This document shows, one piece after another, positions 1-5,644 of a stretch of 5,644 bases of DNA. The position numbers and the translations under genes are program-made. Numbering within the stretch: position 1 is the first letter of the stretch; each line of letters begins with the position of its first letter. The notes below the pieces were generated by a model. That model was not told where the DNA came from and made no database searches. It saw only the letters and a program-made list of their open reading frames with translations. Origin of the DNA: Planctomycetaceae bacterium (GTDB taxonomy: Bacteria > Planctomycetota > UBA1135 > GCA-002686595); the NCBI GenBank assembly GCA_013360535.1, contig JABWBL010000249.1, positions 1 to 5,644 on the forward strand. The letters run 5' to 3'.

Positions 1-2
1 GC

Positions 3-1958
3 AAGGCACGGGCCGTGATGAGCGAGTTCCTCGAGTCCGGCGACGCCGAGCTGCGCTCCGCCGGCGCGCTCGCGCTCGCGCGCAGCGGCGCCGAGGTCAC
101 CGGCAAGCTGTACGACACGCTGCGCAACCTCGCGATCGTCCCCGACGAGCGCGGTCGGCTCGCGCAGGCCTACCTCGAGCGCGAACGCACGCGCGAGGTC
201 GGCGAGCGCAAGCTCAAGAACCTCGCCGAGCTGCACCGGCTCGAGGACGGCCAGAAGGATCCCGCGACCGCCAGCGCCGACGACCTCGACAGGCTCAAGA
301 ACCTGATCTCGATGATCCAGCGCGCGCACCCCGACGGCGAGAAGGTCACGCGCGACCAGCTGCTCGACGCCGCGATGCAGGGCATGCTGCAGAGCCTCGA
401 CGAGCACTCGAGCTACCTCGCGCCGAAGGCCTACGAGCGCTTCGAGCAGGAACTCGCGGCGGGCTACGGCGGCATCGGCGCCTACGTCGGCGAGGACCGC
501 CAGGACGGCCTGTTCACGATCACGCGCCCGATCTACTCCGGCCCCGCGTACCGCGCCGGCCTGATGAGCGAGGACAAGATCGTGCGCATCGACGAGTGGC
601 CGACGCTCGGCAAGGCCACCGACGAGATCATCAAGAAGCTCAAGGGTCGCCCGGGCACGAAGGTGCGCCTGTACGTGTGGCGCCGCGGCATGGACCCGGC
701 GCTGATCGACCGCCCGACCGAGGAGATGGTGGTCGAGGTCGAGCGTGGCTCGATCACGATCCCCGCGGTGCAGCACCAGATGCTCCCGGGCAAGGTCGGC
801 ATGGTCGTGCTGCAGGAGTTCAGCTCGGTGGCGAGCTCCGAACTGCGCGGTCCGCTGCTCGAGATGCTCGAGGGCGGCATGCAGGCGCTCGTGCTCGACC
901 TGCGCAACAACTCCGGTGGCCTGCTCGAGGAAGCGGTCAACGTCTCGGGCCTGTTCCTGCCCAAGGGCACGCTGGTCGTGTCGACCAAGAGCCCGCTGCG
1001 CGAGACCGAGAAGCTCTTCACGCGTCAGGAGCCGGTGATTCCGCCGGACATGCCGATCCTCGTGCTCGTCAACCGCTTCACGGCCTCGGCCGCGGAGATC
1101 GTGTCGGGTGCGCTGCAGGACCACCGCCGTGCGGTCGTGATCGGCGAGCGCAGCTACGGCAAGGGCTCCGTGCAGAGCCTGATCCAGCTGCCGCCCTACC
1201 GCGACGACCAGTACAAGGACGAGAACCAGAACGGCCGCTGGGACAACTGGGAGAAGATCACCAAGGACTGGGACGGCGACGGCGAGTTCGACTTCGCGCC
1301 GCGCGTCAAGCTCACCATCGCGCGCTACTACCTGCCGACGGACCGCTCGATCCACCGCGAGGTCGACAAGGACGGCAACCTGATCAGCTCCGGCGGGGTG
1401 ATGCCGGACCTCGCGGTCGCGGCCAACCGGCTCGAGGCCTGGCGCATCGAGGCGATGCTCAAGCTGCGCGACGACCAGAAGCCGCGTGAGTACGTCGACC
1501 GCCACTGGGCGGAGTCGAAGGACCTGTTCAGCAAGCTCGCCGACAACGACCGCAAGGACACGACGCTGTACCCCGGCTTCGACGAATTCTACGGCGCGCT
1601 CAAGACGCCGCTCTCGCCCGACGACGTGCGCCAGCTCGTGCGCGCCGAGATCCGCCGCCGCGTGCAGGACGCGCGGGGCCAGGAGTTCCCGCAGGGTGAT
1701 TTCGTCGAGGACCTGCAGCTGCAGGAAGCGATCCGCCAGGGCCTCTCGCGTGTCGGCCAGTCGACCGCGGACTACGACGAGTACAAGTCGACGATCCAGC
1801 CCGACAACTCGCCGCGCCTCGTGGTCGCCCAAGGTGGCGAGGATCGCCTGCGCGACGCACTCGACCAGCTCAACAGCGCCCTCAAGGCCGACCGCCGCCT
1901 GTCGGAGTCGACCTTGCGCGATCTGGTCGAGCTGCTCGGCAAGTCGCTCAAGAACTGA
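3..1958 (+). CDS. S41 family carboxyl-terminal-processing peptidase (CtpA-like), 5' end missing
   Basis: Serine protease of the C-terminal processing (tail-specific) family, expected to act in the periplasm or outside the cytoplasmic membrane. Residues are numbered from the GTG at 15. In order: a HEAT-like helical segment (about 1-54), a charged helix (56-77), the S41 N-terminal motif HSSYLAP (131-137), a PDZ domain (about 150-225, opening GGIGAYVG at 152), and the S41 core with DLRNNSGG (295-302). The putative catalytic residues are Ser358 (in FTASAAE), Lys383 (in SYGKGSVQ) and Gln387; their spacing of 25 and 4 is that of the CtpB Ser-Lys-Gln triad. An insertion at about 396-429 carries two EF-hand-like loops before the core resumes at VKLTIARYY. 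A helical tail of about 180 residues follows. The frame stays open to the left edge and helical sequence continues past the GTG, so the real start and any signal peptide lie outside the window. The stop is TGA at 1956-1958. Confidence 0.93.
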   Translation, partial: KARAVMSEFLESGDAELRSAGALALARSGAEVTGKLYDTLRNLAIVPDERGRLAQAYLERERTREVGERKLKNLAELHRLEDGQKDPATASADDLDRLKNLISMIQRAHPDGEKVTRDQLLDAAMQGMLQSLDEHSSYLAPKAYERFEQELAAGYGGIGAYVGEDRQDGLFTITRPIYSGPAYRAGLMSEDKIVRIDEWPTLGKATDEIIKKLKGRPGTKVRLYVWRRGMDPALIDRPTEEMVVEVERGSITIPAVQHQMLPGKVGMVVLQEFSSVASSELRGPLLEMLEGGMQALVLDLRNNSGGLLEEAVNVSGLFLPKGTLVVSTKSPLRETEKLFTRQEPVIPPDMPILVLVNRFTASAAEIVSGALQDHRRAVVIGERSYGKGSVQSLIQLPPYRDDQYKDENQNGRWDNWEKITKDWDGDGEFDFAPRVKLTIARYYLPTDRSIHREVDKDGNLISSGGVMPDLAVAANRLEAWRIEAMLKLRDDQKPREYVDRHWAESKDLFSKLADNDRKDTTLYPGFDEFYGALKTPLSPDDVRQLVRAEIRRRVQDARGQEFPQGDFVEDLQLQEAIRQGLSRVGQSTADYDEYKSTIQPDNSPRLVVAQGGEDRLRDALDQLNSALKADRRLSESTLRDLVELLGKSLKN

Positions 1959-1979
1959 GCCTCAAGCTCCCCGTTTCTT

Positions 1980-2017
1980 CGCGCCCGCCCGCCTCGCTCT
2001 CGAGGCCGGCGGGCGCG
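1980..2017 (+). terminator. GC-rich hairpin between convergent genes, probable terminator
   Basis: Two 17-base arms, 1980-1996 and 2001-2017, pair with a single mismatch (C1990 against C2007) around the four-base loop CTCT. The hairpin begins 21 bases after the stop of the S41 protease and lies 26 bases beyond the stop of the minus-strand gene that converges on it, so it could end transcription from both sides. No run of T follows on either strand; the plus strand continues CTCCATTCC. It is therefore not a textbook intrinsic terminator, although strong stems without a U-tract are common in very GC-rich genomes. The pairing is seen directly; the role is inferred. Confidence 0.6.
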
Positions 2018-2043
2018 CTCCATTCCGCTCGTGCCTCGCAGGA

Positions 2044-3753
2044 TCAGCGGAGCGGAAGCACGAGCCCAGTCAGCCCACGTTCGCCGCTCCGAACGACGGC
2101 CTCCACCGCGTTTTCCTCGGTGAAGTTCCGCCCTGCCGCCATGGCCGCGCGCAACGAGTAGGTCCCCGGCCGGAGCATCGTGATCCGGTAGGGAGCGCGT
2201 TCGAAGGACGCGAAGAAGACCACGGGCACGCTGAAGTTCGGGCAATCGACCTGGATCCCCAGGCTGCCGGTGTACGGCTCCCCTTCGGCATCGAACACGT
2301 CAACGTCCAACTCGCCGAACTCGACTTGATCGAAGCGGACCGCGAGCTCGGCATCCGGTTCGATCGCGATCTCGAATGGAGGTTCCGTCGGACCCGGCCA
2401 CTGCGCGTAGCCATCTCTGGCCGTGACATTGAGGCTGTAGCGGCCCGCGGGAACGCCATCCAATCGAGTCACTGCACCTTCGACCAAGGCGATGAACGGC
2501 GCGTCGCGCGAGATCGGAAGGCTGCGGAGGGAGAGCGAAGCAAGAGCGCGCTCACGAAGAAGCCCTTCGAGCGGCCGCATCGCGGGAATCTCCACGACGA
2601 GACTGCCCCAGCCGGTCGCGGTGCGCTGAAGCGGAAACTGGACCTCGGCCACGGGCGTGCGCGCGAGCGGGACTCGCAGCACTTCGCTGACAGTCGCGTA
2701 GCCCGGGATTCCCAGCGCGAACTCGAGGCCGTCGATGAACTCCGTGCGTCGTGTGGCGGCGGGCTCCGACGACTTCAGGAGAAACAGGCTCTCCAGCGGC
2801 GTCGGAGCGTCGACTTGCGCGCTCCAGCCTGTGAGCAATTCGGCCTCGAGGCAACTAGGGATCACCGAGCTGAAGCCGTCGGGGGCCGTCCAGCTCGGAC
2901 CCAGACCGAACAAGCCCGCATCGGACTTCACAGCACTTCCGTCGGCCTCCCGGACCGTGACCCGCACCGCCCAGACGGGAACGAGTGAAAGGTCGACCAC
3001 ACCATCGCGCGCCTCGACTCGGGCTCGCGGCGTGCACATGCCGCCATCACCAGCCGCCGTGAGGTCGAGCTGGCTCGCGCCTCGCGGGACGACGAGCGAG
3101 TACGTACCGTCCTCGCGCACCTGCGTCTGCGCCCAATCGTTTCCCGAAGGTGCGCCGCCGAGCAACTCGCCCGAACGAGGTGGTCGACCTGCCGTGAACG
3201 CGACCACGCGAACGAGCGGACCCGCCGGCGAGCCGTCCGACCACGCCACCCGTCCCTCGAGCACGAACCCGGCTTGCAAGCGCACGTCGAGAGTTCCATC
3301 CGTGCGCTCGAGAGCGAACTCGCGCGCCACGAAACCCGGCGCCGACGCGATCCAGCGCGCGCCGACACGTGCGTCTCCGGGCGTGAACTCGAACACTCCC
3401 GGTTCCGGGCGCACAGGTCGCGAGATGTTCGCGGCCCAACGACCCGCTGGGTGCAGCTCGGCGGCCTCCAGCGCCCGATCCCGTTCGTCCAGCACCCGCA
3501 CGACAAGCGGCTGAAGGCTCGTCTCGGCCACTGGCTGGACGCTCTCCGTTGGAGCACCCGCGCTCGAACGCGAGCTCTCGGCATTCACCTCGGGTGCGAT
3601 CGATTCGTGCGGCGCTGCCTGCACTGCTTGTGCCACCTGTTCCTCGAGCATGGGCTCGCGCGATGGGTGTGTGGCGCGCCAGAGGACAAGCAGGACGAGC
3701 ACCGCGGCAAGCGCGACGACCGCGATACGCCTCGAGATCCGTCGTCGTTCCAT
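2044..3753 (-). CDS. membrane-anchored protein with repeated carboxypeptidase-regulatory-like beta-sandwich modules
   Basis: Hypothetical protein of 569 residues with no recognisable enzyme motif. A basic N-terminus (MERRRISRR) leads into one hydrophobic segment at residues 9-25, which looks like an uncleaved signal anchor or signal peptide. A linker rich in Ala, Glu and Ser (about 30-80) follows, then about five beta-rich modules (roughly 82-160, 162-259, 260-379, 380-474 and 478-569). Several carry the Tyr-Ser-Leu turn typical of carboxypeptidase-regulatory or Ig-like folds: DGTYSLVVPRG (215), PAGRYSLNVTA (435) and RPGTYSLRAA (528). The likely place is outside the membrane, with a structural or binding role; this is inference. 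I chose the ATG at 3753; an in-frame TTG at 3771 would add six residues. Neither has a well-placed ribosome site: GGGAG (3772-3776) touches the TTG and is 18 bases from the ATG. It lies 28 bases after the transporter gene and is probably its operon partner. Codon use looks less GC-biased than in the neighbours. Confidence 0.8.
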   Translation of the reverse strand: MERRRISRRIAVVALAAVLVLLVLWRATHPSREPMLEEQVAQAVQAAPHESIAPEVNAESSRSSAGAPTESVQPVAETSLQPLVVRVLDERDRALEAAELHPAGRWAANISRPVRPEPGVFEFTPGDARVGARWIASAPGFVAREFALERTDGTLDVRLQAGFVLEGRVAWSDGSPAGPLVRVVAFTAGRPPRSGELLGGAPSGNDWAQTQVREDGTYSLVVPRGASQLDLTAAGDGGMCTPRARVEARDGVVDLSLVPVWAVRVTVREADGSAVKSDAGLFGLGPSWTAPDGFSSVIPSCLEAELLTGWSAQVDAPTPLESLFLLKSSEPAATRRTEFIDGLEFALGIPGYATVSEVLRVPLARTPVAEVQFPLQRTATGWGSLVVEIPAMRPLEGLLRERALASLSLRSLPISRDAPFIALVEGAVTRLDGVPAGRYSLNVTARDGYAQWPGPTEPPFEIAIEPDAELAVRFDQVEFGELDVDVFDAEGEPYTGSLGIQVDCPNFSVPVVFFASFERAPYRITMLRPGTYSLRAAMAAGRNFTEENAVEAVVRSGERGLTGLVLPLR

Positions 3754-3781
3754 GGATCTGCTCGTGCGCAACTCCCGTCGC

Positions 3782-5107
3782 TCAGGATCCGTCGGTGCGG
3801 GCGCCGCGGTCTTCGGCCCATTGCTTGAGGGCGGGCAGGAGGAGTTCCTTGGCGAGGATCACGCTGCCGGCGGTCAGCGGGAGCGCGAGCAAGAGCCCGA
3901 ACATGCCCAGGGCCGAGCCGAAGATCATCAACGACGCGAGCACGACCACGGGCGGCAGGCCGAGCTGCTCGCCGAGCACCTTGGGCATCAGCACGTAACC
4001 CTCGCCGAGTTCCCCCACCGCGAACACGATCGCGCAGCGCCAGCTCGCGCCGAGCGGGTCGTGCACGAGCAGCGCGAGCAGGAAGGCGAGCAGGTAGCCG
4101 ACGCCGGGGCCGACGACGGGGATCAGCGACAGGAAGCCGCCGAGCATCCCTACGAGCAGCGAGTACGGAATGCCGAGCGCGGCCATCGTCGCGGTGAGCA
4201 AGAGGCCCTTGAGCAAGCACACGAGCATGCGCCCGCGGAAGAAGGCGCCGAGCATGCCGGCCATCTGGCCGCCGATGCGCGACCACTGAGTGCGCTGGTC
4301 GCGCGGGATGTAGCCGACGACGAAGGACGAGATGCGCTCGAGCTCGAACAGCAGGAACCACGTGTAGAGCGGCACGAGGAACACGAGCGACAGCACGGTG
4401 ACGAGCGAGCCGAAGGCGACCTCGAGCGTGTGCCACACGCCGCCCGCGGCCTGCAGGCTCGCCTGCGCGGCCCCGGAACTCTCCTTGGAGAAGGCCCATT
4501 CCTTGGCGCGATCGAAGAGCTCGTCGACGAGCGTGCGGCGCGCGCTCTCGTCCGCCGTCGGCGGTCCCTGCGGCGTCGCCATCGGCTCGCTCGCGGGCTG
4601 CGCGTCCGCCGTCTCGTCCGTGGCCTCGCCCGCGGCGTCCGCCTCGTCCTGCGACTGCGGCTCCGTGGCCGCGGGAGTCTCGCCCTGGGCCTCTTGCGCC
4701 TCCTTGTCCTGCCCCGGAATCCCCTGCAACGCCTGCAGGTCGAGGCCGATCTGCGTCGCACGTTCCTCGGCGCTCGCCACGATCTCCTTGAGCTGCGTGC
4801 GCACGCGGTCGAGCGCGCCGTCCTCGGCGTTGACGTCGCGCCACAACGCACGCGCCTGCATCACGATCGCGAACGTGAGCAGCACGACGACGGCCCCGAA
4901 GGCGCCGAAGATGATGTTGACGGCCTTGCGGCGCGACCAGCCGCGGCGCTCGAGCTTGAGCACCATCGGGTGCAGGATGTAGGCGAACAAGAGCCCGAGC
5001 ATCAGCGGGTTGAGCGCCGTGCGCACGGTCCAGCAGAACCACAGGACCGCCACCGCCAGCGCGAGCAGCGCGAGGTTGCGGCGGGTCTTGCTCAGCTTGT
5101 CGAGCAT
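3782..5107 (-). CDS. AI-2E family transporter (PerM/YhhT/TqsA-like permease)
   Basis: Integral membrane protein of 441 residues in the AI-2E transporter family (PF01594). Members have been linked to autoinducer-2 export (TqsA), ion or sodium/proton exchange and other substrates, so the substrate here is open. Hydrophobic segments lie at about 12-28, 33-50, 62-84, 231-256 and, closely packed, between 292 and 418, giving about eight membrane passes. The family signature is clear at 312-337 (GIPYSLLVG, then IPVVGPGVG), as is the C-terminal block with VLMPKVLGEQLGLPP (372-386) and LLLALPLTA (405-413). The large loop between the third and fourth passes (84-230) is swollen by an acidic low-complexity stretch at 132-188. 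The ATG at 5107 has a good ribosome site and lies three bases after the stop of the Minf_1886 family gene, which suggests co-transcription and translational coupling. Confidence 0.92.
   Translation of the reverse strand: MLDKLSKTRRNLALLALAVAVLWFCWTVRTALNPLMLGLLFAYILHPMVLKLERRGWSRRKAVNIIFGAFGAVVVLLTFAIVMQARALWRDVNAEDGALDRVRTQLKEIVASAEERATQIGLDLQALQGIPGQDKEAQEAQGETPAATEPQSQDEADAAGEATDETADAQPASEPMATPQGPPTADESARRTLVDELFDRAKEWAFSKESSGAAQASLQAAGGVWHTLEVAFGSLVTVLSLVFLVPLYTWFLLFELERISSFVVGYIPRDQRTQWSRIGGQMAGMLGAFFRGRMLVCLLKGLLLTATMAALGIPYSLLVGMLGGFLSLIPVVGPGVGYLLAFLLALLVHDPLGASWRCAIVFAVGELGEGYVLMPKVLGEQLGLPPVVVLASLMIFGSALGMFGLLLALPLTAGSVILAKELLLPALKQWAEDRGARTDGS
4544..4714 (-). other. acidic low-complexity linker inside the AI-2E family transporter
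   Basis: Encodes residues 132-188 of the transporter, in the soluble loop between the third and fourth membrane segments. The stretch is rich in Ala, Gln, Glu, Asp, Pro and Thr, with 15 acidic residues and a single basic one (Lys135). It has no hydrophobic core and should be disordered. The helical loop sequence before it (TQLKEIVASAEERATQIGLDLQAL) and after it (TLVDELFDRAKEWAF) looks like normal family sequence, so this appears to be an insertion and not a misread frame. Confidence 0.7.
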
Positions 5108-5110
5108 GGA

Positions 5111-5533
5111 CTAGCTCCCCTCGCCGCGCTTGCGCGCGCGCAACGCCGCGCCCAGGCGCGTCGGGTAGGCCTCGACGAAGGCCGCGTGGAAATCGAAGCC
5201 GGCGCGGAAGTCCTCGATCGAGTCCTCGTCCTGCCGCTTGAGCAGGCCTTGGTCGACCAGCAGGAACACCACGTGCCCCCAGTCGATCGACTCGGCGATG
5301 CCCCAGCTCTTCCAGACGTTCTCCGCGAGCGGACCGAAGCGGTTGAGCGCTTCCTCGCGCAAGCCGGCGAGCACCTCCTGGCCGGTCACGTGGCGCGACG
5401 TGCCCTGCAGGCCTTCCTTGCCGGCGAGCCGCACCGCGGCCTCGAGCGCCTCGAACAGGAAGTAGTAGGCCTCCGGCGAGTAGCGCCCGTCGGCGAGCGC
5501 GATCTGCCGCAGCCGTTCCTTGGTTTCCTGCAT
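5111..5533 (-). CDS. Minf_1886 family protein of unknown function (Planctomycetes/Verrucomicrobia)
   Basis: A soluble, mostly helical protein of 140 residues, the usual length for the conserved hypothetical family TIGR04138 (Minf_1886), largely restricted to Planctomycetes and Verrucomicrobia. Family features recognised from memory are DGRYSPEAYYFLFEAL (15-30), RHVTGQEVLAGL (47-58), RFGPLAENVWKSWGI (65-79), DWGHVVFLLVDQGLL (84-98) and a DSIEDFRAGFDFHAAF block (104-119). The last 20 residues are basic and probably variable. There is no signal peptide or membrane segment, so a cytoplasmic place is expected. No biochemical role is known to me and none can be read from motifs. The ATG at 5533 starts directly at the conserved helical region, though no clear Shine-Dalgarno sequence precedes it. 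It is followed after three bases by the transporter gene and is probably in the same transcript. Confidence 0.88.
   Translation of the reverse strand: MQETKERLRQIALADGRYSPEAYYFLFEALEAAVRLAGKEGLQGTSRHVTGQEVLAGLREEALNRFGPLAENVWKSWGIAESIDWGHVVFLLVDQGLLKRQDEDSIEDFRAGFDFHAAFVEAYPTRLGAALRARKRGEGS
5115..5122 (-). promoter_or_regulatory. ribosome binding site of the AI-2E family transporter gene
   Basis: The minus strand reads GAGGGGAG, then seven bases, then the ATG at 5107. The site lies within the last codons of the Minf_1886 family gene. This supports the chosen transporter start and implies that ribosomes finishing the upstream gene can restart on the transporter. Confidence 0.7.
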
Positions 5534-5568
5534 GGCGCGGGGATCGTAGCCACCCCGCCGAGGCCGGT

Positions 5569-5644
5569 CTAGCGAGCCGCCGCTTGCGGGCGCGGCGCCG
5601 GCGCCAGCGCGAGGAAGGCGCGGTCGAGCAAGAGCGGCGGGTCG
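5569..5644 (-). CDS. possible C-terminal end of a further minus-strand gene, cut by the window edge
   Basis: On the minus strand a frame is open from the right edge to a TAG at 5571-5569 and encodes DPPLLLDRAFLALAPAPRPQ followed by AAAR. A hydrophobic helix-like start fading into a Pro/Ala/Arg tail is typical of a protein C-terminus in such GC-rich genomes. The stop would lie 35 bases before the Minf_1886 family gene, in keeping with the tight minus-strand packing. Only 24 codons are visible, so neither the family nor the reality of the gene can be settled. Confidence 0.4.
   Translation of the reverse strand, partial: DPPLLLDRAFLALAPAPRPQAAAR

Noticed and set aside
596..1489. Second plus-strand frame inside the S41 protease gene
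   Set aside because: It is low-complexity Arg/Gly/Ala/Asp sequence, and the protease frame carries all catalytic motifs over the same bases.
1486..2988. Plus-strand frame of 500 codons running from the protease gene through the terminator region
   Set aside because: It is out of frame with the protease, rich in Ser/Arg/Thr, crosses the hairpin and lies antisense to the modular surface protein.
2735..3514. Plus-strand frame antisense to the modular surface protein
   Set aside because: Ser/Arg/Thr/Pro-rich composition without domains; the minus frame has a signal anchor and regular beta-module motifs.
4544..4714. Possible frameshift or assembly error causing the acidic stretch in the transporter
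   Set aside because: The frame is the same before and after it and both flanks read as normal family sequence, so an in-frame insertion is the simpler explanation.
3585..5042. Minus-strand frame of 485 codons overlapping the transporter
   Set aside because: Its product is an Arg/Ala/Gly-rich shadow of the transporter, whose own frame has membrane segments and family signatures.
3650..5572. Plus-strand open frame of 640 codons covering the transporter and the Minf_1886 gene
   Set aside because: It lies antisense to two recognised families. Its translation is an Arg/Glu/His/Ala-rich string without hydrophobic cores or motifs, as expected from the complement of GC-rich codons.

Overview
The window reads as chromosomal DNA from a high-GC member of the Planctomycetota or a close PVC relative. 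The best single clue is the 140-residue protein at 5111-5533. It matches the Minf_1886 family (TIGR04138), which is known mainly from Planctomycetes and Verrucomicrobia. A large secreted-type protein built of carboxypeptidase-regulatory-like modules and a long S41 protease with HEAT-like and calcium-loop additions fit the same group. The exact genus cannot be read from the sequence.

Layout: the plus strand carries one gene, an S41 carboxyl-terminal-processing (CtpA-type) protease. It enters from the left edge with its 5' end missing and stops at 1958. A strong GC-rich hairpin (1980-2017) sits in the 85-base gap that separates it from the genes converging from the right. The rest of the window is minus-strand and tightly packed. 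Read in transcription order it holds a possible C-terminal tail of a further gene cut by the right edge (stop at 5569), the Minf_1886 family protein (5533-5111), an AI-2E/PerM family membrane transporter (5107-3782), and a single-pass membrane-anchored protein with repeated beta-sandwich modules (3753-2044). Gaps are 35, 3 and 28 bases, so these minus-strand genes are probably one operon.

Function: the protease should act outside the cytoplasm on protein substrates. The transporter is an integral membrane permease of uncertain substrate. The modular protein projects from the membrane. The Minf_1886 protein has no known function. No mechanism joining the operon members can be read from the sequence beyond their close spacing.

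There is no sign of a mobile element, CRISPR array, RNA gene or defence cassette. The most unusual features are two EF-hand-like loops inserted next to the catalytic residues of the protease, and a 57-residue acidic low-complexity segment in the transporter's large loop. I see no clear evidence of a wholly new system here.
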